DNA of 64,000 nucleotides, from NCBI GenBank assembly GCA_017591395.1, contig WEDG01001038.1, forward strand, positions 62,001 through 126,000, read 5' to 3'. The position numbers were made by a program, and so were the translations under genes. Source of the DNA: Schistocephalus solidus (Eukaryota > Platyhelminthes > Cestoda > Diphyllobothriidea > Diphyllobothriidae). Position 1 is the stretch's first letter. Every line of letters starts with the position of its first letter. Positions 34,250-45,287 of the stretch are shown here, piece by piece. Under the pieces are notes generated by a model that worked only from the letters and a program-made list of their open reading frames with translations, had not been told where the DNA came from and did not search any database.

Positions 34250-34740
34250 TAACACATGGCCACTCAATTTTAAAAAGCTGTTTGAAATGGTGTTAATGCA
34301 TTTGACCTCAGAAGCTCTCATTCCCAAGTTTTTCTCCTGGAAACTCAACCTTTTTCTTACTAAAGCTTGCTGTTTAAACGCATATATTATCGCTCCCTGT
34401 CATGAGAATTATTCAACAATAGTGCGGCTTTCGAAAACGCAGTTTCTTCATTTACTTTACGAAAAATGTGACATTTTTATTCTTATTCGCAGTACTGGGC
34501 GCCATTTAAAGAGGAGTTTTTATTAAGATCGCGTACGGGTAGATAGTTTATACAATTATCAAATGTTTTCGGAAAGAAAAATTTTAACAGACTTTTTTGA
34601 TAATCTTGCTTTAATTGAAAAGTAAGTTGGCAAACACATGTTTTCTGTAATTCACCATCAGTCCGTTATAATTATATGGGATCGTGAGCTATGTACAGAG
34701 TTTACAAGTGTCTTATGTGTGTGTGTAAGTGGTGGCATGG
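34250..34740. repeat. 490-bp dispersed repeat U, copy 1
   Basis: Aligns with 42775-43262 and 44318-44810 (AGAATTATTCAACAATAGTG, TACGGGTAG then TTTATACAATTATCAAAT, and a GTGTGTGTGTAAG end). Copies 2 and 3 are almost identical; this copy is clearly more diverged. It stands next to RTE-like LINE sequence each time, but on different sides of the break points. No coding sequence seen. Confidence 0.8.
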
Positions 34741-35400
34741 GGTTGTACTGTTACTAGTTAGGTGTTGTTACACACAGATAGCATTTGGTCGCTCAATTTG
34801 TCTCGAACAGGGTGGTGAATGCTATTATAGCCGCCTCTAACTGGTACCTAACTCTCCCCTGTGGCTCCTTGAAGTTGGGTTCTTCCCAGCAGCCACATCC
34901 CCAGGCAACCGTCACGACCGGCGGGCTATAGCGGGTGAAGGTCTCCGGTGTTGTGTGTGCCTCTACTCCCGGTATGTCTGACTCCCGAACTTCCCGCCTC
35001 CCCTTCCTCTAAAAGTCCTACAGTGCGGGCGGCAGCAACCCGTAATTGGCCTAGGTTAATTCGGGTCGCTCTCGAACTAAAACAAAACCGTGACCCATAG
35101 TGGAGTTCGGCAGCCGTCTGTGATGTCCGGGCAGCCCTATTTAGGGACATCACTGCTTGCCTCCTCGCGGAGGAAGAGGCTAGAAAAGGTGCCATCAACA
35201 AATGCTGGGTCTCATGTCTTCTGCAGCCGGCCACGGCTCACAGATTGCAAAATATTCCGTCGTAAAACTCAAACAAACAACAATACCCCCGTCCCCATCC
35301 CCCTCGCCACAACCTTCAGGTTCCTCGTGTGAGTCCACTCCGACTATCAGGCTGGCATATTTGTTCCCTTTTAGACAATCCTAGGAGCAACCGGCCGTAA
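34740..35400 (+). mobile_element. RTE-like LINE family S, copy 1: 5' region
   Basis: Non-coding leader aligning with 40920-41700 of copy 2 (CTCTCCTGTGG, GGTTCTTCCCAGC, CGTGACCCA, AAATGCTGGGTC). The short frames in it are not conserved between copies. Confidence 0.7.
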
Positions 35401-36410
35401 CTTCAAGTTGCACCTTGCTGCTCTCAGCGAGACCCGATTCCCAGAACAGTGTCAGCTGGAGGAGGTAGGCTCCGGCTACACCTTCGTCTGGAGCGGCCGG
35501 CCAAAGGCAGGGCGACGCAACGCTGGTATTGCCTTTGCCACCCGAAACGAAATCGTGGGACGTCTGCCTTGTTTGCCGCAGGGTACCAATAATCACCTGA
35601 TAAGCCTCTGCCTGTCTCTTCGGGGAGACAAGTTCGCCACCATCGTCGGCAACTACTCTCCCCCAATGACGAGATCTGATGCTACGAAGAAAAAATTCTA
35701 CGAGGACCTTCACGCCCTGCTGGCGACGGCGCAGAAGGTGGACAAGTTAATTGTCCTTGGTGACTTCAAAGCCCGCGTCGGGACGGACCACTCTGCCTGG
35801 CAGGAAGTGCCGGGTCCCCACGGTCTCGGTATCTGTAATGATAACGGCCTCCTTCAGTGAACGTGTGCGGGACACCATCTCCTGCCGACCAACAACTTAT
35901 TCCGCCTTCCGACGTGGAAAAAGGCGACCTGGGTACATCCACGGTCGAGACACTGACACCTCTTGGACTATGTTCTCGTCCGAAGGCGAGATCAATAGGA
36001 CATGCTGGTGACAAAGACGATCCAAGGTGCGGACGGATGGACGCACTTCCACCTTGCCATCTCTACGATTAGGCTTCGTCTGCAACCACGTAGAAGACCC
36101 CAAGGTAAGTTGAATACTTTTTTGTTGAATATACCTGCTCACCATCTCCAATTCAGCAACGAAATGGCCAACCGACTAGCCAACCTTCCATTCGCCGAAG
36201 CGGACATCTCCGTGGAGAACCGCTGGTGTCAGCTGAGGGACAACATCCAATCAACCACCCTGGATATCCTCGGCCGCGCACTTCATCTGCACCGAGACTG
36301 GTTCGATGACAACGACGCAGCTATCTACAATCTGCTCGTCGGAAAGAACCTGTTGAACAAAGCCGACCTACCAGCCCTCCACCATCTCCATCACCGACAT
36401 TGATCGCTTG
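35400..36410 (+). mobile_element. LINE family S copy 1: endonuclease domain
   Basis: The main frame 35408-35860 shows an APE-type endonuclease: [60 protein letters not shown] (GDFN altered to GDFK), and [14 protein letters not shown]. It continues frameshifted through [20 protein letters not shown] (about 35930) and TKTIQGADGWTHFHLAIST (36010-36065). The segment 36095-36403 (QGKLNTFLLNIPAHHLQFSN, VENRWCQLRDNIQSTTLDIL, DWFDDNDAAI) is the EN-RT linker. The role is target-site nicking for retrotransposition. The linker then jumps to a later RT block because about 120 codons are deleted (see findings). Confidence 0.85.
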
Positions 36411-38100
36411 GCTGCAGTGGATATCAACGCCGACCTTGATCTCCCGCCCTCTCTCCAAGAAATCATCATAGCCGTGCAGCAACTCTCCAGCGGGAAGCAC
36501 CTGGCTCGGATGCGATGCCTGCTGAGATTAAAAAGCATGGCGGACCCCTACTGATTAACCGACCCACAGTGCTCTTCCGGGAGATGTGGCACAACGGGAA
36601 AGTCCCTCAGGACTTCAAAGACGCAACCATTGTCAACCTCCACACGAAGAAAGGGAACCGCCAACTCTGTGACACCCACCGAGGAATCTCGCTGCTTAAA
36701 ATTGTGTAAAAATCTTGGTCCGCATTCTCCTCAACCACCTGAACGCTCACATGGTACCAGGACTACTCCCATAAAGCAAATGTGGCTTCCGACGACACCG
36801 TAGAACAATCAAAATGAACATCGGCGCTCGCCAATTGCAAGAGAAATGCCAGGACACGCGGACGCACCTCTAAACTACCTTCGTGGACCTGAAGAAAGAC
36901 TTTGACATGGGGAATAATGACAAACTGGGGAATATCATGCAGAAATTCGGCTGTCTTGAACAGTTCACTCATATGGGGCGTCAGCTTCACGACGGGACGA
37001 TGGCGTGCGTTACTAAAAATAGGACAGTGTCCGAAGCATTCGCAGTTACCAACGGAGTGAGGCATGGCTGCGTCCGTGCGCCTACCCTCTTCAATCACGT
37101 TTTCTGCCATGCTAATGGACGCCTTCCGTGAAAGAACACCCCATGATCCACATCGCCTATCAAATGGACGGCCGACTTCTCAACTTACGACGGATACACT
37201 TCCGCTCGCGTGCCTCCACTGCCACAATGCACGAACTGCTCTTCACAGAAGATTGCACACTCAATGCAATGACAGAAGAGGAAATGCAAAGGAGCATGGA
37301 TTTAACGTTTGCCACCTGTGACAACTTCGTAATTTGCAGCAACACTGAGAAAATTGTTGTGCTCCATCAGCCGTCGCCTAACTCCAACTACACCGCAGCT
37401 CACATCAATATCAATGGCGCCCAACTGAAATCTGTGGATACTTTCACGTACCTAGGCAGCAATCTCTCCCGCAGCACCAAAGTCCACGATGAGATCGCCC
37501 ATTGAATTGCCGAAGCCAGCAAAGCCTTTGGACGCATGCAGAACGTGGTCTGGAATCGATGCAGTCTCCAAATCAAACACCAAACTCAAGATGTGCAAAG
37601 CTGTCATATTGCCGACGCTGCTGTATGAAGCGGTAATATTGACGATCTACCAAAAGCAGCTGAGGAAGCTTAACCACTTCCACCTCAGCTGCCTTTGTAG
37701 AATACTGAAAATTACATGGGAAGACAGGATACCGGACACGGAAGTTTTGGAACGAAAAGACCATTATCGCTCATTTACTCTCAGCTGAAACCAACTGCAA
37801 CTGCGCTGGAGAGGCAACCTTCTGAGGATGGATGACGAACGATTACCCAAACCACGATACTATGGAGATGTCACTATGAGATCTCGTTGACATGTGGGTC
37901 AAGTACGATGCTACAAGGACACTCTGAAGACCTTTCTGAAGCAACTGCAGCTCTACCCGACGACCTGGGCGGATCTCGCCTGGAACAGACCAGCTTGGAG
38001 AAAAACAGTGAAGACCTGAACAGCAATCAACGAATCCAACATGATCGCCACCGCAAATATCAAAAGAGTGGCACTAAAGATACCAGCTCTCTGGACCAAC
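36410..38100 (+). mobile_element. LINE family S copy 1: reverse transcriptase and C-terminal domain
   Basis: Fragmented RT frames: NADLDLPPSLQEIIIAVQQL (36430), MPAEIKKHGGPLLINRP (36515), MWHNGKVPQDFKDATIVNLH, LCDTHRGISLLKIV (HRGISLLxIxGKIxARILLNR block of RTE elements), RQLQEKCQ, FVDLKKDFDMGN (36885), FAVTNGVRHGCVRAPTLF, and the catalytic box LFTEDCTLN (37240-37265) where FADDC is expected. Downstream are [20 protein letters not shown] (37410-37470), [32 protein letters not shown] and QLRWRGNLLRMDDERLPKP. Multiple stops and frameshifts. The catalytic FTED is shared with the copy at 46997-47008. Confidence 0.8.
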
Positions 38101-38129
38101 ACCGCTAATGCCAAGGCCCTTCCAATATG

Positions 38130-38900
38130 CCCACTCTGTCAACGCACCTTCTGCGCGCGAATCGGCATGGTCGGACATCTTCGGACGCAATGCACCAACA
38201 ATCTGACAATTCCAACTACTAAGTCAAATTCTGCCTACCCTCCTTCGGACTTCTCCACCCTCTCCCTGGCATAATTTGCAGTACTCCCACCATCATAGAG
38301 AGCACATTTTAATACTCATCACCTGTTTCCTCCACAACCACCGCCGCCACCACCTAAATCAGCGATGAGGACTCTCATCTAAACTGTCCCTTTTGCAACT
38401 GCACATTCACCTCACGCATCGGCCTGGTCGGTCACCTGCGAATACATCTTACAGAGACTGGTGAACCAGTGCCTGTGGCACCAACACACATCATAGATAT
38501 CCCCTTATCCTGCCCTCACTGCCCTCGTGCGTTCACCTATCGCATAGGCCTATTCGGTCACATGTGCATCCATGACAGCGGAATTCACCGCAATGCTGAC
38601 AACGCCAATACCCCATGCACAATCTCTGCTCATGAAATTCTTACCGGCCTGCTACCCCACTACCATGAATGACCTCACCCAGCTTTGCCCAATTTCTGCT
38701 TCCCCACTGCGACCGAATCTTCAACTCACGCATCGGCCTGGTCAGTCACCTGCGAATCCATCGCATGACGGCCGGTTAACCAGGGCCTGGGGCTCCGAAA
38801 TCCAGTCGACGCGCACGCCTCCACTGCTCTTACTGCTCCCGCACATTTACTCACCGCATGGGCCTATTTGGACAGATGCGCCTCCACTAAAACCTGCGGT
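38130..38900 (+). other. C2H2 zinc-finger array at the C-terminus of LINE family S
   Basis: Five finger-like units follow the RT. Unit 1: CPLCQRTFCARIGMVGHLRT then QC (38137-38202, a C2HC form). Unit 2: CPFCNCTFTSRIGLVGHLRI then H (38385-38450). Unit 3: CPHCPRAFTYRIGLFGHMCI then H (about 38513-38575). Unit 4: HCDRIFNSRIGLVSHLRIH (about 38710-38757, first Cys lost). Unit 5: CSYCSRTFTHRMGLFGQMRL then H (38826-38889, one His changed to Gln). Units 2 and 3 share one open frame with a TGEP-containing linker (TETGEPVPVAPT). The repeated GLxGHxRxH core indicates tandem duplication within the family. The likely role is nucleic-acid binding during retrotransposition (inference). Confidence 0.8.
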
Positions 38901-39665
38901 ATAATAACGTAGGCTAAGCCACATCAGCGCACACTGCCTACATCAATACATAAACAACACCCTCACCATCATCACGTACCTGAGAATCTCACGGTTTCCT
39001 AGAAACCGTGGCTTGAAAGGCTGCCAATCTAACGCTAACACCAGACGACGACATAGGCCCGGTGTATGCATAGTGTGTGTGTAGTGACTGACCAGTGGAC
39101 TGGGAGTCAGACGCTGCTGGCTCCTCCATATCCCCTGATTTAGTGAATCCTGGTGTTTGCGTTATGGAAACCAGGTCGTGCAGTGGCGCGTGAAGACTGG
39201 TACGCTGACCTGTCAGCCATGGCGGCCACTCCCACATCAGAAACCTGACCGGGCTAGACGTCGGTCTGATTGGGGGGAAGAGAGTGAGGTCCACAGATCA
39301 GCGCATTTTTATCACTATAAACAATGTGACGCACTTGAAAATATCATAATGCGCTGAAATCCGTGGTTTTGATGGTTGTAAACTGACCGGAACACTCGGA
39401 CCGCGTGGTCAGCCTAATCTGTGTTTTGTATGGAGTGGCTGCCTGGCGGACTGTGTGTCAGGCTGCAATGACTCCTTTCTCAATGTGGCCTTTATGGCAC
39501 TCCCACTCCGTGCGATCTGAGCCAGGTGGAGTGGCACGCCCAGGGGTGGCTGTGGCCGTGCCAGCCACCTGCACCCTCTCCCACCTCCGGTCTTCTTGAC
39601 TCTGTTATGACACCCGGCTCAAGTGGGGGAGGAGGAGAGAGTGCGGTAACTGCAGCGCAAGGATA
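38901..39665 (+). mobile_element. LINE family S 3' untranslated region with related direct repeats
   Basis: Non-coding. A segment near 39065-39130 (GACTGGGAGTCAGACGCTGC) recurs at about 39409-39500 (GGACTGTGTGTCAGGCTGCA) in the same orientation and at 40690-40790 inverted. CGGTCTTCTTGACTCTGTTA at 39589-39608 pairs with the inverted copy near 40870. A perfect 9-bp stem with 3-nt loop lies at 38990-39010 (CACGGTTTC, GAAACCGTG). Confidence 0.55.
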
Positions 39666-39689
39666 CTATCACTTAAAACTAATTCACGC

Positions 39690-40600
39690 GCAAGTCACCG
39701 TCCCCGAAACATCCTTCCGTGGAGCATACGTTGGACATCTTCAAAATCTACGGTCAAACTATCGTGTGCGGGCGGGCGACGCATCTGCTCTCCTGAAATG
39801 GTTGACGCAGAGCTCCAGCAGCTACAGAATACACTCCATGAAAAAGGTTATTCGGAGAGATTCATCCTCTGGAATAAAAAAGAGCGTACCGCAAAGCCTG
39901 TTGTTGCCACTGCAGAAAAGACAAAATAGTTTTAAGGCTTCCTTTTCAAGGAGATTCAGAAGCGATTTAGGAGGACAAAGTTTAAGGACGGCTACAAATA
40001 GCGCTTTCCCAACGGCCAGCTTGCACGTTTTCTTCGTAATCTCTCCCATAGTAACTTTGGGAGGTAAAGACTGGCTACCGTTGCAGGCTACTTTTATTCA
40101 TTTACCTGCTCCTGTGGAACAAGATGCAATGACCGCACAACGAGGTGTCTGGAGAAGCGAGGGCGCGGACACATGCCTGTCTGGCTAGGCAGAAGTTAAA
40201 ATCGATCAATTTCAAGTTCCATTCTTGCACATTTAATCGATACTCACTACCACGTTGATGCAAAAGAAGCCTTCCAAATTATCTACCGGGAACCAGCACA
40301 CTAATCGAAAATCCTACGAAAACGGGTGCTCACAACAGCAATGGCCAAGACGATCTGATGAGGAAACCCAACATTTTGCTATCAGAAGAAGTCAACACCC
40401 GCAGTCTATGTTCCCTGGCCGACTACAAGTGGTACTAGCACGACGCCCTCACACCCTGAAAATGGTCACACGCATTCCACGTATTCGACGCACAGATAGA
40501 GCTCACAATGAATCCCTCCATACCTACTACCCTCCGCTCTACGCTCCAACATCCTCAACAATCCGCCTCCGCCTTTGAGGGGCCGGAAAGATGAGTATAC
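39690..40600 (+). mobile_element. Penelope-like element fragment with GIY-YIG-type endonuclease
   Basis: A plus-strand frame with several stops: DAELQQLQNTLHEKGYSERF then ILWNKKERTAKPVVATAEKT (39800-39925), FKEIQKRFRRTKFKDG, FPNGQLARFLRNLSHSNFGR, then the GIY-YIG-like part FYSFTCSCGTRCNDRTTRCL (40090-40150), GHMPVWLGRS, NRSISSSILAHLIDTHYHVD, AKEAFQIIYREPAH. The spacing of YxCxC, (Y)IGRTTR-like, and HxPxWL fits RT-GIY-YIG proteins of Penelope-like elements in flatworms, from memory. The catalytic tyrosine/glycine block is degraded (CNDRTTR). The long open frame over 39526-40188 is an out-of-phase shadow. It lies between inverted and direct copies of a family S terminal repeat. Confidence 0.6.
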
Positions 40601-40919
40601 TTAAACATCACACCCCGCACGCACGATAGTTCGACCATAAATTTCGACAATGTCCATCGTACTCTTTAAAGCAGGATGGTGCAGGTACGGGGACTTATGC
40701 ATTAAGAAGGAGACATCGCAGCCTGACTCTCAGACCACCAGTCAGCCACTCCACACAACACACATTGGACTGAATGCGAGGTCTGAGTGTAATTGTCAGT
40801 TGGCAACCGTCCAACCCACGGCGCTTATTGCTACCACACTCTGTCTCCCGCCCCCACCTCAGCGCAGTGCCATGACAGAGTCAATAAGACCGGACGTTGG
40901 ACTACGATTGTCGAACTGT
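40601..40919 (-). repeat. Inverted copy of the 39060-39650 terminal repeat
   Basis: 40690-40890 read in reverse complement matches 39409-39650: a GTCAGGCTGC block, then CGGTCTTATTGACTCTGTCA, then a G-rich block (GAGGTGGGGGCGGGAGACAG). It lies immediately before the 5' region of LINE S copy 2. Confidence 0.6.
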
Positions 40920-42199
40920 CGTGTGTGTATGGTATATAGGGGGTAATTGTTAGGAGTAGCATCACACACGTAGTATTTTGTCGTTCCCTCTGTCTCGTAT
41001 AGGTGGAGAACTCTCCTGTGGCCACCTCCAGCTGGTACGCAACTCTCACCTGCGACTCCTCGAAGTTGGTTCTTCCCAGCGGCCACACCCTGGGTAACTG
41101 CCACGACCGGTGGCTAAATCAGGGGTGAGTTTCCGGTCTTGTGTGTGTTTTCACAACCGGTATGTCTGCTCTCTTCCCCCTCTTCTCTTCCCAGCCGACT
41201 CCCCTCTTCTTCATCTCCTCCATCTCCTCTCACCCTTTCCTCCCTATTTCTTCCTATCCTTTCCTATTACTTCCACCCCTCATATTCTCACTCTCTCCTC
41301 ACCCTTCCTTCCTCTCCCGCGGTCGAAAACGTCCTACGGTGAGGGCGATATGCAATCACGTAGGTGGCCCAGGCGAATCGGTCATTCTCTCACTAACCCA
41401 AATCGTGACCCAAAGTGGGGTTCGGTAGCCGCCTGGGATGACAAAGCAGCCTTATTTAGTGGCAGCACTGCTTATCTTCTCGCGGTGTAGGGGGCTAAAA
41501 AAGGTGCCCTTAACAAATGCTGGGTCACACGAAAGCTGCAGCAGACCGTGACTAGCAGACTGCAATTACATGCGGTCGAACAACTCTCCATATTATCATC
41601 AACAACTCCTCTTCCAATCCCCCCACCTTACCCTCAGTTGTACCACCCGGACTGCTCGAGTGAGTATGCTCAATCTAGCAGCCTGGAATGTTTAATCTCT
41701 TTTAGAAAATCCCAGGAGCAACCGACCGGAACGGACGATGACGTCAGTCGCTCGGGAACTGGCGCGCTACAAGGTGGACATTGCTGCTCTGAGTGATACC
41801 CGATTCTCTGAACAGGGTCAGCTGGAGGAGGTGGGTGCCGGCTAAACATTCTTCTGGAGCGGCCAGCCAAAGGCAGATCGACGCGACGCTGGTGTCACCT
41901 TGTTCATCTGGAACGACATCGTGGGACGTCTACCCTGTTTGCCACAGGGTATAAATGATCGCCTGATGAGCCTCCGCCTGCCTTTTTGGGGAAACATGTT
42001 TGAAACCATCATCAGACGTACGCTCCCCAAATGACGTGTTCTAATGCAGCGAAGGAAATATTCTATGAGGGCCTGCACGCCTTGCTGTCGACTGTGCCGA
42101 AGGCGGATAAGTTAATTGTCCTTGGTGACATTAACGCCCTATATGGGACAGACCGTGCCCCGTGGAAAGGAGTGCTCGGTACCCATTGTCTCGGTAGCT
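40920..42199 (+). mobile_element. LINE family S copy 2: 5' region and endonuclease
   Basis: The leader 40920-41660 includes a pyrimidine-rich tract (41160-41320). The ORF begins ATG 41666 (MLNLAAWNV) and reads [66 protein letters not shown], then [20 protein letters not shown] (GDFNARVGTD altered to [10 protein letters not shown]). Premature stops at the WNV* and GAG* positions. The start matches the family's usual MLxLAAWNVRSL beginning, from memory. Confidence 0.75.
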
Positions 42200-45100
42200 T
42201 TACGATAACGGCCTCCTTCTGCGAACGTATGCGGAACACCATCTCCTGCTGACCAACACCTAATTCCGCCTCCCGACGTGGAAAAAGGCGACCTGGGTAC
42301 AACCAAGGTCGAGACACTGACACCTCTTGGACTATATTCTCGTCCGAAGGCGAGATCAATAGGACATGCTGGTGACAAAGACGATCCCATGTGCCGACGG
42401 ATGGACGCACTTCCACCTCGCCATCTCTACGATTAGGCTTCGTCTGCCACCACGTAGAAGACCCCAAGGTAAGTTGAAATCTGTTTTGTTAAATATGCCT
42501 GCTCACAATCTACAATTCAGCAACTAACTGGCCAACCGACTAGCCAACCTTCAATTCGCCGAAGCAGACATCTCCGTGGAGAACCGCTGGTGTCAGCTGA
42601 GGGACAACATCCAATCAACCACCCTGGATATCCTCGGCCGCGCACTTCATCAGCACCAAGACTGGTTCGATGACAGCGACGCAGCTATCAACACTCTGCT
42701 CGTCGAGAAGAACCTGTTGAACAAAGCCTACCTACCAGCCCTCCACCATCTGCGACACCGACATTGATCGCTGCCATTCATTTTTTTATAAAGCTATTTA
42801 AAATGGTGTGAATGGATTTGTCCTCAAAAGCTCATCTACCCCAGATTATTTCCTGGATATTCAAAATTCATCTTACTAAAGCTAGCTATTATAACGTATT
42901 AGTATCGCTCCCTATCATAAGAATTATTCAACAATAGTGCGGATTTCAGAAGATTTGTTACTTTATTTACTTTACGAACAAATTTTATATTTTTATTCTT
43001 ATTCACAGTACTGGGCATCATCTAAAATGCAGGTTTTATCCTAAGATCACGTACGGGTAGCTTGTTTATACAATTATCAAATATTTTTGGTAAGAATAAG
43101 CATAACCGACTATTTTTCGACAATTTTTATTTAAATAAGAAGTTAGTTGGTAAGCGTATGTTTTCAATAATTCATCATCAGACCGTTACCATTAAATAGG
43201 GAAGGAAATCATGAGCTATAAGCAGAATTTATAAGTGTCTTGTGCGTGTGTGTGTAAGAGAGAGATAGTGCGTCCTTAGCGGGCCAAGTGGTAGATGCGT
43301 TGGACCAACACGGGGGCCACATCAGGGCACGGCATGCGTTATTCGGGTTGCGCTCTGCTAACAAATGCCGATAATGGAAGGTTTGGTGGCAGGCCTAGGG
43401 GCATCTAGGACTTCTGGAGCGTCCAGCCAAAGGCAGAGCGACGTGACGCTGGTGTTGCCTTTGCCTTCCGGAAAGAAATCGTGGGACGTCTGCTCTCGTT
43501 TGCCCCAGGGCACCAATTATCGCCTGATGAGCTACCACCTGCCTCTTCGGGAAGATCATTGCCACCATCATCAGCGCCTACGCTCCCCCCAACGACGAGC
43601 TCTGATGCAGCGAAGAACAAATTTAACGAGGACCTGCACGCCCAGCTGACGACTGTGCTGCAGGTTGACAAGTTAGTTATCCGCGTCGGGACGGACCACG
43701 CTGCCTGGAAGGGAGTGCTGGGTCCCCACGGTCTCGGTAGCTGTAACGATAACGGCCTCCTTCTGCGAACGTATGCGGAACACCATCTCCTGCTGACCAA
43801 CACCTAATTCCGCCTCCCGACGTGGAAAAAGGCGACCTGGGTACAACCAAGGTCGAGACACTGACACCTCTTGGACTATATTCTCGTCCGAAGGCGAGAT
43901 CAATAGGACATGCTGGTGACAAAGACGATCCCATGTGCCGATGGATGGACGCACTTCCACCTCGCCATCTCTACGATTAGGCTCCGTCTGCCACCACGTA
44001 GAAGACCCCAAGGTAAGTTGAAATCTGTTTTGTTAAATATGCCTGCTCACAATCTACAATTCAGCAACTAACTGGCCAACCGACTAGCCAACCTTCAATT
44101 CGCCGAAGCAGACATCTCCGTGGAGAACCGCTGGTGTCAGCTGAGGGACAACATCCAATCAACCACCCTGGATATCCTCGGCCGCGCACTTCATCAGCAC
44201 CAAGACTGGTTCGATGACAGCGACGCAGCTATCAACACTCTGCTCGTCGAGAAGAACCTGTTGAACAAAGCCTACCTACCAGCCCTCCACCATCTGCGAC
44301 ACCGACATTGATCGCTGCCATTCATTTTTTTATAAAGCTATTTAAAATGGTGTGAATGGATTTGTCCTCAAAAGCTCATCTACCCCAGATTATTTCCTGG
44401 ATATTCAAAATTCATCTTACTAAAGCTAGCTATTATAACGTATTAGTATCGCTCCCTATCATAAGAATTATTCAACAATAGTGCGGATTTCAGAAGATTT
44501 GTTACTTTATTTACTTTACGAACAAATTTTATATTTTTATTCTTATTCACAGTACTGGGCATCATCTAAAATGCAGGTTTTATCCTAAGATCACGTACGG
44601 GTAGCATGTTTATACAATTATCAAATTTTTTTGGTAAGAATAAGCATAACCGTCTATTTTTCGACAATCTTTTATTTAAATAAGAAGTTAGTTGGTAAGC
44701 GTATGTTTTCAATAATTCATCATCAGACCGTTACCATTAAATAGGGAAGGAAATCATGAGCTATAAGCAGAATTTATAAGTGTCTTGTGCGTGTGTGTGT
44801 AAGAGAGAGATAGTGCGTCCTTAGCGGGCCAAGTGGTAGATGCGTTGGACCAACACGGGGGCCACATCAGGGCACGGCATGCGTTATTCGGGTTGCGCTC
44901 TGCTAACAAATGCCGATAATGGAAGGTTTGGTGGCAGGCCTAGGGGCATCTAGGACTTCTGGAGCGTCCAGCCAAAGGCAGAGCGATGTGACGCTGGTGT
45001 TGCCTTTGCCGTCCGGAAAGAAATCGTGGGACGTCTGCTCTGTTTGCCCCAGGGCACCAATTATCGCCTGATGAGCTACCACCTGCCTCTTCGGGAAGAT

Positions 45101-45287
45101 CATTGCCACCATCATCAGCGCCTACGCTCCCCCAACGACGAGCTCTGATGCAGCGAAGAACAAATTTAACGAGGACCTGCACGCCCAGCTGACGACTGTG
45201 CTGCAGGTTGACAAGTTAGTTATCCGCGTCGGGACGGACCACGCTGCCTGGAAGGGAGTGCTGGGTCCCCACGGTCTCGGTAGCTGT
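42200..45287 (+). repeat. 1.54-kb tandem duplication of LINE S fragments plus repeat U
   Basis: Units about 42200-43743 and 43744-45287; for example TAATTCCGCC at 42261 and 43805 (offset 1544). Each unit holds the endonuclease C-terminus, the EN-RT linker (VENRWCQLRDNIQSTTLDIL at 42576-42767 and 44120-44311), repeat U (42775-43262, 44318-44810), then an endonuclease N-terminal fragment. Only scattered single-base differences and short indels separate them, for example near 43071 and 44600, so the duplication is recent. In both endonuclease fragments [14 protein letters not shown] replaces the family LIVLGDFNARVGTDH: the catalytic GDFN block is deleted. Confidence 0.9.

Noticed and set aside
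36095..36160. GTAAGT...CAG segment of about 55 nt in all family S copies, looking like a conserved intron inside a LINE
   Set aside because: In copy 1 the reading frame runs through it as QGKLNTFLLNIPAHHLQFSN with no shift, and this peptide is part of the family's linker. It is coding sequence, not an intron.
36763..37110. Minus-strand open frames opposite the LINE S domains (also 35381-35713, 42063-42467, 43673-44011, 45833-46105, 46119-46622)
   Set aside because: They are antisense to recognised endonuclease and RT blocks and have no family resemblance of their own.
39526..40188. 220-codon open frame on the plus strand, the longest in the window
   Set aside because: The Penelope-like protein blocks (HEKGYSERF, FTCSCG, WLGRS, DAKEAFQIIYREPAH) lie in another frame over the same bases; the long frame is its shadow.
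43275..43380. tRNA-like A box and B box in the segment after repeat U
   Set aside because: The B-box match is poor and no cloverleaf arms form; the segment is part of the duplicated LINE-associated unit.
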